From Episyrphus balteatus (taxonomy: Eukaryota; Arthropoda; Insecta; Diptera; Syrphidae): a DNA stretch of 64,000 bases. Under the pieces are notes generated by a model. It searched no databases. It worked only from the letters and a program-made list of their open reading frames with translations, and had not been told where the DNA came from. The stretch spans positions 164,521,718-164,585,717 of the forward strand of contig NC_079134.1 in the NCBI RefSeq assembly GCF_945859705.1, in the 5' to 3' direction. Below, one piece after another: positions 31,830 through 42,627 of this stretch (the stretch's first letter is position 1; each line of letters starts with the position of its first letter). The position numbers and the translations under genes are program-made.

Positions 31830-32753
31830 TAGGGTGGAGTGAAACTGCACTTTTTTTTTTTTTTTTTTCTTCTACATACCCGGGACGGGTGCCATTAGTC
31901 ATCAAAAAAGAGCATACCAAATCTCAGCCCGATAAAAAAATATCTTGAGGGTTCACAACGCCCTTTAAAATTTACATGCTTGTTGGAAGTAATGTACTGG
32001 GAGCAATTTTCAAAAGAGATGGAGCAATGTGCCAAAAAGTTAGAGCGTATAGGTTCGGTCGAGACAAGAAAAAAATCGTATGGGGGGGGGGGGGGGGGGG
32101 CAATTTAAAAAAGAAATTATTTAATTTGAAACAAAAAAATATTAAAAATCAACGGTTATACTTACAATAACGTGCTATACCTTTTTGTAAAGCCAAAAAC
32201 CTCGTCTTTTACAAAAATGTTTTTTGGCACAGTTTTTGAAAAATTAATTTTCGAAATCAAAATTTTGAAAAAAAAAAATTTCAAACTAATTTTTTTCAAA
32301 ATTTTATTTAAATAAGTACTACTTAAGTTTTTAAAATTCGATGCTGTTATTTGTTTAAAGAAAAACTGAAAACCGCATCCAAAAACATCTTGTTATTTTC
32401 GAGAAATTAACAAAAAACCAAAACTGTTTTTGTCTAAGAAATTTCTTTATTTTTTGTTTTTACGTGGCTGGATCATGGAGGTAAGTCAATAAAATTTTTT
32501 TTAATGAAAATTGAACAATAAATAATAATGTACATGTTTTTCGAATAAAAAAAACTGAGTAAAACAGTAAAAACTCAAAAAACTCCATAAATTAACCTCT
32601 ATGGTGTTTTCATTTTTTTTAAGTGACTTGTGAACCCTCTAAAACTTCTTTGATCGATCTGAAACTTTTTTGTCGTTATTTAAGTTCCAAATGGCACCCA
32701 TCCTGGCTATGTAGAACAAAAAATAAGACAACTTTTTTTTTTACTCCACCCTA
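31830..32753. mobile_element. 924-bp hAT-type element C
   Basis: Ends TAGGGTGGAGT / ACTCCACCCTA (perfect 11 bp); exact 8-bp duplication TTGTATAT at 31822-31829 and 32754-32761. Interior has a 19-nt G run (about 32082-32100) and resembles 19785-19920. A terminal T run follows the left end. No coding capacity. Confidence 0.83.
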
Positions 32754-33280
32754 TTGTATATGTTGCATAAGCCTCCATGATTTTTTTCCATTTAATTGAT
32801 TTGGAATGTTTCACGCCCCTCCCCTGACCACCAAAATATTGTGTTGACGTCTGAACTACATATGTGTACAAATTTTCAGCTTGGTACGATAATCGGAAGT
32901 CGGTCAAAATTAACTTCTTCGATTTTATTACATTGCTAGTTAGTTTGTTTGTTACAAGTGAAGCTAATAAAAGCTTATTAAAAAAACAAGTATTGATTGA
33001 AAACGTTATAAAGGGCATGTAATGGACTTTATGCAAAAAATATTTCTTGACATCACTCCTCCCCCATTTTCGTCTGTATATCGTAAATACCCTCATTTTG
33101 GGTATATACCCGCCTTTTGGGTATTTACCCGGTATAAACCTGGTAAATACCCATTTATAAATACCCACCCGATTGGTATATACCCGAGGCACATCACTAG
33201 ACGTAACCAAATGATACTGCATGTTAGATTTTGATCACACACAAATCTTTATGAAATTACTTCATTTTTTTTCGTTAGCC

Positions 33281-33452
33281 CACCCTTTGTTCAAAAATTA
33301 TTTTTCAAATTACCAACCTCTTTAAAATCAAAATTTGTTTTTTTTTTTCAATGTAAAAATTTTCCTTTTTCCACTTTTTTAGAGGTTGGTTATTTGAAAA
33401 AAGTTTTTTTTTTATAAAAATTTTTGAACTAAGGGAGGGCTAACAAAAAAAA
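33281..33452. repeat. Hairpin with ~70-bp imperfect arms
   Basis: GTTAGCCCACCCTTTGTTCA at 33283 and on is the reverse complement of TGAACTAAGGGAGGGCTAAC ending about 33452, with AGAGGTTGG also paired. This is the repeat-R end motif present head-to-head. Confidence 0.55.
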
Positions 33453-34168
33453 AAATTATGTAATTTGTTGGAATTACCAAGGTTAGTTCAAAAAGGTCTA
33501 AAAAGTTCAATTCGTGTACTGAATAAGAAATCACTCCACACCATTTTATATCTATTGTTACTTTTGAAAAATTTTTGGATAGATTTTACTAAACATGTAG
33601 CTTTTCTAGGTGCTTATATGGTTAGCCAAAAACAACCAATGATACACTTGAAAAATATTTGTATGTTGTGGTTTTGAAGGTGAAATGAAACAAATCAACT
33701 TAAGCTTCTTTACATTCAATCAAGTAAAAATTCTAAGTCAAATAAATAACATTTGAGGCGCAATGCAAACACCAGTGGCTTTAATTTTTCTTAATTATAA
33801 ATTTAAAAAAAAAGGTCACTGTGGTGTATGCGTACTTTTTTGTGGTGAATAAAAACTAATTCTTCTATAATTTTTAAACTAAGCGTAGGGTAGCGAAAAT
33901 AAAAGTTGGGCTATCCTGGGCTAACTTTGAGCAAACAAACCACGGTTTTAAACTAACGATTTTTTCACAGGGAAAAAAATCACACTTTTTTTGGTTTCTC
34001 ATATGAAAAAAATTTTTTGTTGTATCTTTTGAAAAAATAGTAAAATCAAGAAAAAACGTTGGGCTATCCTTGGCAAACGAATCACAGTGCAAAACCAACA
34101 ATTTTTATACTGAATAAAAAAAAATATTTTTTGTGATTTTTGAGGTGAAAAAAATATAATTCCGTTAT
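33370..34168 (+). repeat. Dispersed repeat R, copy 2
   Basis: Parallels 10128-11600 but without the hairpin-ended insertion. It continues across element F: DNA after 38541 (ACTTAGTGAGGGCTAGCGAA...GGGCTATCCTGGGCTAAC) resumes the repeat. This copy is therefore the oldest layer of the stack to its right. Confidence 0.62.
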
Positions 34169-35600
34169 AATTTTAGAGGGTTGGGGTCAAAATTCTGCCG
34201 GGGTCAAAATTCTTTTGTCAAAATTCTGTTTTTCAAAATTCTGCTTTTCATAATTCTGTTTTTCAAAATTCTGCAAAAAATTAAAAAAGGGTTTGGAAAA
34301 TGTTAAAAAGCGCGCGCTTTTTAACATTTTCCATCTTTTTGAAAAATTATCTGCTTATTTGATTACTTAGTAATTTTTGTTTTATAAATGAATAAATTTG
34401 AAAATATTGAGAAGAGGTTTTTAATACTAAACATTTCCGAAATCAAATAAAGATGAATATTCAAAAATTTGAATAAGAAAAAGAATATTTTGTATCAAAC
34501 AACATCGGTTCCAATAAGTTATAGAATTTATTTGAAAGAAAGTCAGTCTATGCATTTTAAAAAATATTTGCGACACTTAAACAAAAAAAATTAGGAAAGT
34601 ACCAATGTTGAATTACATTAATGAGGTGTATTTTTCTTTAGTCAGCGCATATGCTTTAAAAAAAATACAGAATTGGCAGAATTTTTTTGTTTAAGTATAA
34701 TACTGGCAGAATTTTGAAAAGCAGAATTTTAAAAAGCAGAATTTTGAAAAGCAGAATAGAAAAAATGCAGAATTTTGAAAAACAGAATTTTCGTTAATAA
34801 AATGCACGACTGGGGTCGCACGTACTTGCTCTTGCAGTTCAAAGCACTTTTATGTTAGTCTACTTGTAGATTTAAAAAGCTGGATCTAAATTTTAAAAAA
34901 ATTGATATTGGGGAAGAGCCGACATTTAGGGCAAAATTTTGTTAAATTAAAAAAAAAAATTTTTTGTTATTTGACTTTTTTGAGAAAAAATAAAAATGCA
35001 GTTTTTATGCCACTGCTTTAAATATTACGTATACAAAGTTTGATCAAAATCGTTAAAGCCGTTTTCGAGAAATTCGTAATATCGTATTTTTTCGTATGGG
35101 AGGTATACGTTCTAAACGAGATATAAAAAAACAAAAAAAAACCAACTTTCAGAATTCCATAAAAATCATCTGTACCAAATTTGAAGAAAATCCATCCACC
35201 CGTTTAGGCTGTGGAAATGTGTACAGATGGACGCACAGACGCACAGACGCACGAACGGAATTGCGGGACCCACTTTTTCGGAATTCTCCATCATCGTAAT
35301 GTTGGTTTTGATTAAAACCTCAATTTTTTTTCGACACGAAACCAATACTTGCCCTATAGATACGGTGACCATCCGTCCCGATTTACCCGGGACTATCCCG
35401 TATTTCTACAGCTTGTCCCGGGTTTTTATTTAAGAAACCCGGGACGTAATAAGTGTCCCGTATTTTGTAATTTGTCCCGTGATTGTCCCGTATTTGCACA
35501 TTCTCTGATTTTTGTATTCGATATTTGTAATACTTTGTACGGAAAACAAGAAAACAGTGGTTGGAAATTAAAATTTTTCTAATTTTTCGGATAAAGCATT

Positions 35601-35854
35601 AAGCCTAGTACGCTGCTGAAGCAAAACGAAAATTTTTCTAAGTCTCCAAAGTCAAAAAACTTTTGCTGCAAGAAAAATTGCCTGGGCAAATAAATGGAGG
35701 TGACAAACAATTGAAAAATCTCTATATATTCTAGCACAGATAAGAATTTCGTTGCCTAAGCTGCGTATTGTGCAACGAAAAGCAAAATTTTTGTTTATGA
35801 TTCCGTTGTGCTAGTTTTTCATGAAAATTTTCGTTTCGCATCTAGACTAGGCTT
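35601..35854. mobile_element. 254-bp MITE inside element E
   Basis: AAGCCTAGTACGC...CAAAACGAAAATTTT at the left pairs with the right end's complement AAGCCTAGTCTAGATGCGAA... Same tip as the 22795-23231 MITE. Flanks show no clear duplication. Confidence 0.55.
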
Positions 35855-36479
35855 TTAAATGTTCGTCAATTATTAAGCTCCAGCTTCTGTTTGTCTGGTT
35901 GCTACACCAGGAAAAATGTATTTGAATAAAGAACAACATATGGAAGAGTAAATAACCCAGAATAGTTTCAAGACTTTCAAGGACATGTTAAAAGTTGTAT
36001 TAAAGATCATACAATTTCAAAATCATTTAAAATAAAATTAAAATGTTAAAAAGCAGCTCTCCCGATTTTGATTAAAAAAATATTTTTTTAAAAGCTATTA
36101 ACAGACATTATTATAAAACCATTTTCTTGATTATATAAACGACTTAAATGATTTCAACAAAAAAGCTCCCAAAAAATCGTTCTTGATATCAAAATAAGGA
36201 AAAATTATGAAAACTCATTTAAAAAAAAATTGATGCTGAAAAAATAGGCATGATTTGGCGGTTTAACATGGAAGATGAGCTTTTTAAAAATCTAACAATG
36301 TGCAAAGCGTAAGCCCATGACACAAGCTACCATTTGGCATCACTGCCAAAAATTTCTCTCAAACGGTTTAGCTTCCAGGAGCGTTCAAAGGTTCGGGGAT
36401 TTTTCGAAAAAAACAATTTACCCGAACTTTCAAACTGGATTTTCTCGGAATTTTGAAAAAAATCCAAAAACCCGATTAT

Positions 36480-38368
36480 TAGTCCGGTCAAATTAGACTA
36501 AAATAAGGGGGTGAGGTTACATTAATTCCCAGCAAGCTGAAATTTGGTAGGATTGTTGGAAACACCATCATAAATTAAATTTAAAAAGTCCTCATCGATC
36601 CGAGGTGTGGAAAAAATTTTACGGGGGGTCAAAGGTCACAAAAACTGGTTTTTCACGATTTTCAGGAAAACGGTAAGTCTCATCAAAAAATTTTCAATGC
36701 AAGAATTGTAGACCAGATTATTATATATAAAAAGTGTCATGACACTTTTTTTCCTAAGACCCACCGTTTCTTAGGTAAAACGATTCAAAAAGTTGAAGTT
36801 GAGTTGTAATCGTCATAATCAGGCCTATTTTGAAAAAAAACTCCTAACTGAAAAGTTCCTGAAATTTCATTATTTTTTAAGCTTGAATTTCGTTCTTCAA
36901 CGGATAAGAATATGGGAAAGCAAAAAAAAAAAAGGAATTTTTCGCCATTTTTCCGATTGGGGCCCTTCTCCCGAAACCATTTCCCTAAGAATTTTTGTTT
37001 ATAATATGTCTGAACATTTACAGGGTGTGCAATAGAGAAGGGACAACCCTTAAACGGCTGATAGCTACACTTATGACTGTTCTAAAAACAGATAGAAAAA
37101 AGTTCTATCGCAACCAGTTCATAAAATATTGGCTTTTTTTCGTTCAGTGTATTTTAAATTTTATCATCTTGTGTTTTCGTTCACTACAACCACGAATGAA
37201 TGAATTTTATTTATTTCTTTTTTTTATAATTTTCTACAATAATTGTATGAGTACATAAATGCTTAAAAAACTGCATAGTTATTGCACATTTTTGTAAAAA
37301 AAATTTTGAAATCTGTTTTTTGATGCAAAATGTAAAAAAATTATTTTATGAAAAATTTTAAACACCTGTGGTATAAAATAAATCTATAGAAACCTAGGTG
37401 GCCAACTTTCTTAAAAATATTCCCCTTAAACGAGAATATTTTTAAGAAAGTTGGCCACCTAGGTTTCTATAGATTTATTTTATACCACAGGTGTTTAAAA
37501 TTTTTCATAAAATAATTTTTTTACATATTGCATCAAAAAACAGATTTCAAAATTTTTTTTACAAAAATGTGCAATAACTATGCAGTTTTTTAAGCATTTA
37601 TGTACTCATACAATTATTGTAGAAAATTTAAAAAAAAAATAAATAAATAAAATTCATTCATTCGTGGTTGTAGTGAACGAAAACACAAGATGATAAAATT
37701 TAAAATACACTGAACGAAAAAAAGCCAATATTTTATGAACTGGTTGCGATAGAACTTTTTTCTATCTGTTTTTAGAACAGTCATAAGTGTAGCTATCAGC
37801 CGTTTAAGGGTTGTCCATTCTCTATTGCACACCCTGTAAATGTTCAGACATATTATAAACAAAAATTCTCAGGGAAATGGTTTCGGGAGAAGGGCCCCAA
37901 TCGGAAAAATGGCGAAAAATTCCATTTTTTTTTTTTGCTTTCCCATATTCTTAACCGTTGAAGAACGAAATTCAAGCTTAAAAAATAATGAAATTTCAGG
38001 AACTTTTCAGTTAGGAGTTTTTTTTCAAAATAGGCCTGATTATGACGATTACAACTCAACTTCAACTTTTTGAATCGTTATACCTAAGAAACGGTGGGTC
38101 TTAGGAAAAAAAGTGTCATGACACTTTTTATATATAATAATCTGGTCTACAATTCTTGCATTGAAAATTTTTTGATGAGACTTACCGTTTTCCTGAAAAT
38201 CGTGAAAAACCAGTTTTTGTGACCTTTGACCCCCCGTAAAATTTTTTCCACACCTCGGATCGATGAGGACTTTTTAAATTTAATTTATGATGGTGTTTCC
38301 AACAATCCTACCAATTTTCAGCTTGCTGGGAATTAATGTAACCTCGGATGTCTAAATTGACCGGACTA
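36480..38368. repeat. Giant near-perfect palindrome (foldback) with ~940-bp arms
   Basis: Arms 36480-37421 and 37435-38368 are reverse complements with only scattered single-base and small indel differences, separated by a 13-nt loop (CCCCTTAAACGAG). Outer tips are TAGTCCGGTCAA and its complement; a short segment just inside the tips differs between arms (36500-36515 against 38347-38353). TAT on each side could be a 3-bp duplication. Mirror-image frames of ~80 codons appear in both arms but match no family. Read as RNA it would form a long duplex. Confidence 0.85.
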
Positions 38369-38541
38369 TATAGAAATTTTTTTGAAAAATCAATATTTTT
38401 AAAACAATCCAATGAATTTTGTATCTGTCCCGGTTTTGGCTTCCAGAAATATGGTCACCGTACCTATAGAGCAAGTAAAAAAGTAGAATTTTGAAAAGCA
38501 GAATTTTGAAGCCAGAATTTTGACCAGATCCCAATTTTAGA

Positions 38542-39988
38542 ACTTAGTGAGGGCTAGCGAAAAAAAAATTTGGGGCTATCCTGGGCTAACCTTTGGCAAT
38601 CGAACCATGCAGGTTTGTAAAAAGAATTAGCATTTGGAGGTGCCAACTTCACACATATGAATGAGCAATTGAATTCCTTAAAATAGAATGTTTCAAGTGG
38701 ATATAACCCCCTATTTTTTTTTTTATTAATCTATAATAGAATTGTGGACTTATGTCCTGCGAAACTATGTCCTTACGCCTTAAATCGCATATGAAATGGT
38801 TGGGTATGGAAAAATGAGCATATTCCACCTCGATTATACATAAATTCACAAAAATTTTCTATTGTTTTTTGTATCAGTCAAAAATCCATAACATACCTAA
38901 CCTATGTACTATAGGTACTTACTTTTATGATTCATTACTTTTTATACTTTTTTACTAATTGCAAATAGTAAACTTTACAACTCTAATTTCGATATCCTGG
39001 TAAAGAATTTCTTTACAAATTGTGGCAGTTTATTAACATATTTATTATGTTTTACTATGTTAACGATAAAAACTAAATTCTAAATAATTTTTAAATGTAA
39101 ATGTCCGATTTGATATTTTAATTTTTCCTTGCATTTTTTCTTTATTCCTGAGTCAGATAATGACAAACAAGTTCTGATGTTGATATTGAAAATTCCTGGA
39201 AAATTTTTTGGACGCGCTGTTTTACATTCTTTTCTTTGCATAGAACATTATCGTATTGACATTGTGAGCATTATGCAAAGTAAAGCAAATACTTTTCCTT
39301 TTCACGAAAACGCTCCAAAGTCAATCGGATTTTAAAAATATTTTTGTTAAATGTTCCATAGTTTCAAACTGTAACAATCATTTATTCCAACTCGAATCAT
39401 TTATTGCAACAATTTACTGCAAGAAAAAAGATGATGTTGTTTACCTTGTAAAGTCTAGGTTCTTCATAAAAACCACATTGCTGAAAATGTCTTCGTTGTA
39501 AAAGATTAAAAATTACTCAAATCAGTTTTTCGTCCCTACATACATACATAGCCCTTCAAAACGTACTAGGATCTGGGAAAAGTATTTTTTTAAAGTTTAT
39601 TTCATTTCAATGATTACAACACATAAAACGTTTTTAAACGTTTTTTTTGTAGGTATTTAAATTCTTAAAATTTTTTAATTCAACATAAATATCAAAAAAT
39701 ATAAAATGTAACTAATAGGATTTTCCAAATAAATAAACTCGATTTTCAAACTCGAAGATGATGCACGATTGCGCCTTCTCTTGTTAAAAATGGCGACGTT
39801 ACAAAGTTACAATAAGTAATAATAAGCATACCTAACCTGGATACCTTCTTTTCTATTCATCGTGTGCATTTAATTCCTTAATTTGTAATTATGGAAGGGG
39901 CTAAAATTAACATCGAGTTAACTTACCAAATTTGATGAGATTACTTTCAATCAATTTCGTTTTTATTTAAATTTAATACTGAATTATA
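38542..39988. other. Repeat-R remnant and AT-rich non-coding DNA
   Basis: 38542-38620 continues repeat R after element F. The remainder shows no recognised element or gene; the 68-codon frame at 39129-39335 has no family resemblance. Confidence 0.4.
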
Positions 39989-40560
39989 TTTTTACTTGCT
40001 CTATAGACTATAGGGCAAGTATTGGTTTCGTGTAGAACAAAAAATTCGAGGTTTTAATCAAAACCAACATTACGATGTAGAGAAGATCAAAAAAGTAGTT
40101 TTCGTCATGCCGTCCGTCGGTCTGTGCGTGTGTGCGTCCATCTGAATGATGGCATCTGTACATCGAGCTAGGGCCTAAACGGATGGATGGATAATGGATT
40201 TACTTGAAACTTGGTACAGATGATTTTTACGTAATTCCCTAGACCCTTTTTTTTATTTTTTTAAATATCTCTTTTTTAACTCATATCTCCCATATAACGT
40301 TTTCGAGGTATTGCAACTTTCTCGAAAACGGCTCTAAAAAATTCGGAGAACGGAAATATGGCGTTGCCGTTTTTCAAAAATTGACATATTTTTTAAGTTC
40401 ATATATTTCATCAAAGTCAATTTTATTCAAAATTTACAGACATAATTTTGAAGTGCAAAATGTAAAAAAAATTCAAAAAAAAAGTTTTTGAAAAAAATAT
40501 TTTAAAAATTCAATTTTTTTAACTTTCGATTTTTAAAAATTTTTTTTTTCTCCGTTAACT
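39989..40560 (-). mobile_element. Hairpin-ended element, copy 4 (inverted, partial)
   Basis: Begins with the inverted 3' end TTTTTACTTGCTCTATAG...CTATAGGGCAAGT, then the inverted homologue of copy 1: GGTTTTAATCAAAACCAACA, GTGTGTGCGTCCATCTG, GGTACAGATGATTTTTACGT. Homology fades after about 40350; no matching 5' tip was found, so the copy is truncated or diverged. Confidence 0.6.
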
Positions 40561-41378
40561 GATCACTCAAAAACTGGTGCTTAGAGATGCAACATCGCTA
40601 AAAAAAGCATCGATGTTTGAAGACATGAATGTTTTATGATGTTTTATTTATGTTTTCCCTATGTTTTTTTGCTGTACGATCTACTGTATCTAAAGAAAAA
40701 AATATTTATGTCTTATCTGTTTAAAACACAAAACAGACAAATTTATCAACAAAATGAAACATATTGCATCCCTCCTGGTGCTTAAGTTAAGATGGAAAAT
40801 AAGTTCTCTATGAAATTGTTAATTTTTCTAGCCCACTCGAATTGCAATTAAAACTATTAAACATACCTACATACTTTTCAAAGGGAATGTAAATATGCAG
40901 GAGCAGTTACCTATTAACTATTTAATCCGAACGCTAACAGATTTTTTTAAAACTATTTTTCATCATGTTTAAAAAATTTTTAATGTGTGAAAGGATATAA
41001 TTCAGCGGTCCCGACTGTAAGTTGATATCAATTAGGGTTCGGATTTCGGAGGTTTTTTTCAAATGTACTTTCTCTTGTTCGTTTAAATGTACGTTTGGAG
41101 CTAATGGATCCTATAAGCAGTTGTAAGTACAATATTTCTGTGGCTATAATGACAAAGTAGCTTATGTGGACTTAAGAAATTTTTTAAAATTTAATTTTCA
41201 ATATTACTTTTTTCGTTTTTCAGTTTTTGATTTTAATTGAACTAAAATTTTTGTGTCTACATAGTAGGTAGGTATGTGTGAATCAAAGCTTAATATCTGT
41301 ACTTTTTTTAATGGAAAATTTCGTACAAATTGTCATTATGATGTGAATGTTTCTTCTTAGCAAATTTCATATGCCTAG
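40561..41378. other. AT-rich non-coding DNA
   Basis: No gene, repeat ends or structure recognised. Confidence 0.4.
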
Positions 41379-42094
41379 TAGGGCTGCCAGACGTCCCGAT
41401 TTTGTCCCGACAATCCGTTTTAGTTCGAAAACTTTGGGTAAGAAAATAAAAGTGACTGGTATACCTACGAAAATAAATGAATTACATTAGACATTTCCTT
41501 ATAGCCTGTTTTCACTAGAGCTCAAATGAGTTAATCTCGCAAATAAGGTCAGTTCAGATTTCAAATTCAATTTTTTTTCTATAGAACATTCGCAGCATGT
41601 TTTGTATTGCTTTCCCTTTTTTTATTACACGTGTGTAAAAAAAATTATTGGTCCTTTATTTTTCTGTTATGTACCTATTAAAATTTTAAACATAAAAAGC
41701 TTTTAGCTTCAATTTATTGATTCTCAATTATATTTAAAGTCCACATTAAAAATAAAAAAATAAAAAACTGTCAGATCGCATACAATTTTAAAAAACTTCC
41801 CCTTTCAAAAGGCAACGTTAAATTTAATAGAAATAGTTACTAATTTGTATATTTTATGGATGAAGACTTTGTTATTTCTCTTTAAGTTAAGTTTTCAAAA
41901 AATGGAATTTTTACCAAATTGGTTCATACTTTTGTATAAAATGTAAGAAATGAAGTCAAATACATGTTCTATTATTTTTATTTCTTTTTATTTTTATTAA
42001 TTTTCGATTTCTTGTATTTTTTTGCTATCCCGATTTGTCCCGACTTTTAAGACTTGTTGTCCCGACATTAATAAAATTTTATCTGGCAGCCCTA
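41379..42094. mobile_element. 716-bp hAT-type element D
   Basis: Ends TAGGGCTGCCAGA / TCTGGCAGCCCTA (perfect 13 bp); exact 8-bp duplication ATGCCTAG at 41371-41378 and 42095-42102. Subterminal GTCCCGA words occur at both ends (41392-41410; 42030-42065), recalling element E. Non-coding interior. Confidence 0.85.
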
Positions 42095-42627
42095 ATGCCT
42101 AGGTCCGAATATTTGATAAAGGCGATTAACAACTTTCAAACCCTTACGATTATAACACTGGTTAACAAAATTAAACTTTTTTTTGTTGGCGGAACAAAAA
42201 AATACTTTTCTGAAGGTTTTCGTTGTGCTGAACTCGAATCCGTAGTCAGAAAAAATTAATCAGCTCCCGTTTTTGAAATATTACCGTTAGAAAATGCAGT
42301 ACTTCGGGCCTAATTCTTTTATATAAGGTAAATCGTTTGAGCTTATTTAATAACGGTTTTTATAAGAACTATTTTCCACCTTTTTAAATCTGTTTAAATC
42401 TTTCCGATATCTTTTTTACTTCCTCAGTTGTTTGCATATTTCATAAATTGTATAACGACATTATATCCTTTATGATATATGAAGCCAAAGCCACTTACTT
42501 CCCTTTAAGATATTTCGGGCAATAACAAAGATATTGAAAAGATTTAAAAAGTTCTATAAACCGTTACTAAATATTTTCTAACAATTTTCCTTAGATTAAA
42601 AAATAAGATCCGAAATAGTCAAAAAAA

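Larger units (their letters stand above)
29286..33199. mobile_element. 3.9-kb hAT-type element A, host of two nested elements
   Basis: Ends TAGTGATGGGC (left) and the complement of TAGTGATGTGC (right). The exact 8-bp duplication GACGTAAC flanks it at 29278-29285 and 33200-33207. Both subterminal regions carry clustered GGGTATATACCC / GGTAAATACCC words (about 29300-29375 and 33085-33190), probably transposase-binding repeats. Two other elements with their own 8-bp duplications lie inside (30215-31415, 31830-32753); removing them leaves about 1.8 kb with no transposase, so it is non-autonomous. Confidence 0.82.
35361..38462. mobile_element. 3.1-kb hAT-type element E
   Basis: Ends TACGGTGACCAT / ATGGTCACCGTA (perfect 12 bp); exact 8-bp duplication CCTATAGA at 35353-35360 and 38463-38470. 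The left subterminal region repeats GTCCCG words (35375-35490), as does the right end near 38427. Contains a small MITE and a giant palindrome. No transposase. Confidence 0.82.
34803..38481 (+). mobile_element. Hairpin-ended element, copy 3 (split by element E)
   Basis: Same start (TGCACGACTGGGGTCGCACG) and same internal order as copy 1 (one ~141-bp unit instead of two; GACGCACA minisatellite about 35228-35255). Its 3' hairpin ACTTGCCCTATAGAGCAAGT is split at 35360/38463 by element E, with CCTATAGA duplicated. Inserted in the subterminal CAGAATTTTG array of element F. Confidence 0.75.
34178..38532. mobile_element. Element F: TIR element with 9-bp duplication (outer shell)
   Basis: Left end GGGTTGGGGTCAAAATTCTG; right end is the complement of GGGATCTGGTCAAAATTCTG. 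AATTTTAGA flanks both sides exactly (34169-34177 and 38533-38541), a 9-bp duplication as made by MULE-type (or Merlin-type) transposases. Both termini continue as tandem CAAAATTCTG(C/T)TTTT words (34195-34275; 34690-34795 and 38484-38520). Interrupted near its right end by the hairpin-ended element at 34803-38481. Without insertions it is about 0.7 kb, with no transposase. Confidence 0.78.

Noticed and set aside
32082..32100. 19-nt G run
   Set aside because: Part of element C and probably length-variable or a sequencing artefact; a related G-rich patch occurs at 19785.
32707..33222. 171-codon minus-strand frame
   Set aside because: It spans the right ends of elements C and A including their terminal repeats, so it is chance.
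36793..38065. Mirror-image ~80-codon frames in both palindrome arms
   Set aside because: They are the same DNA read in each arm; no transposase motif is visible and the frames are short.
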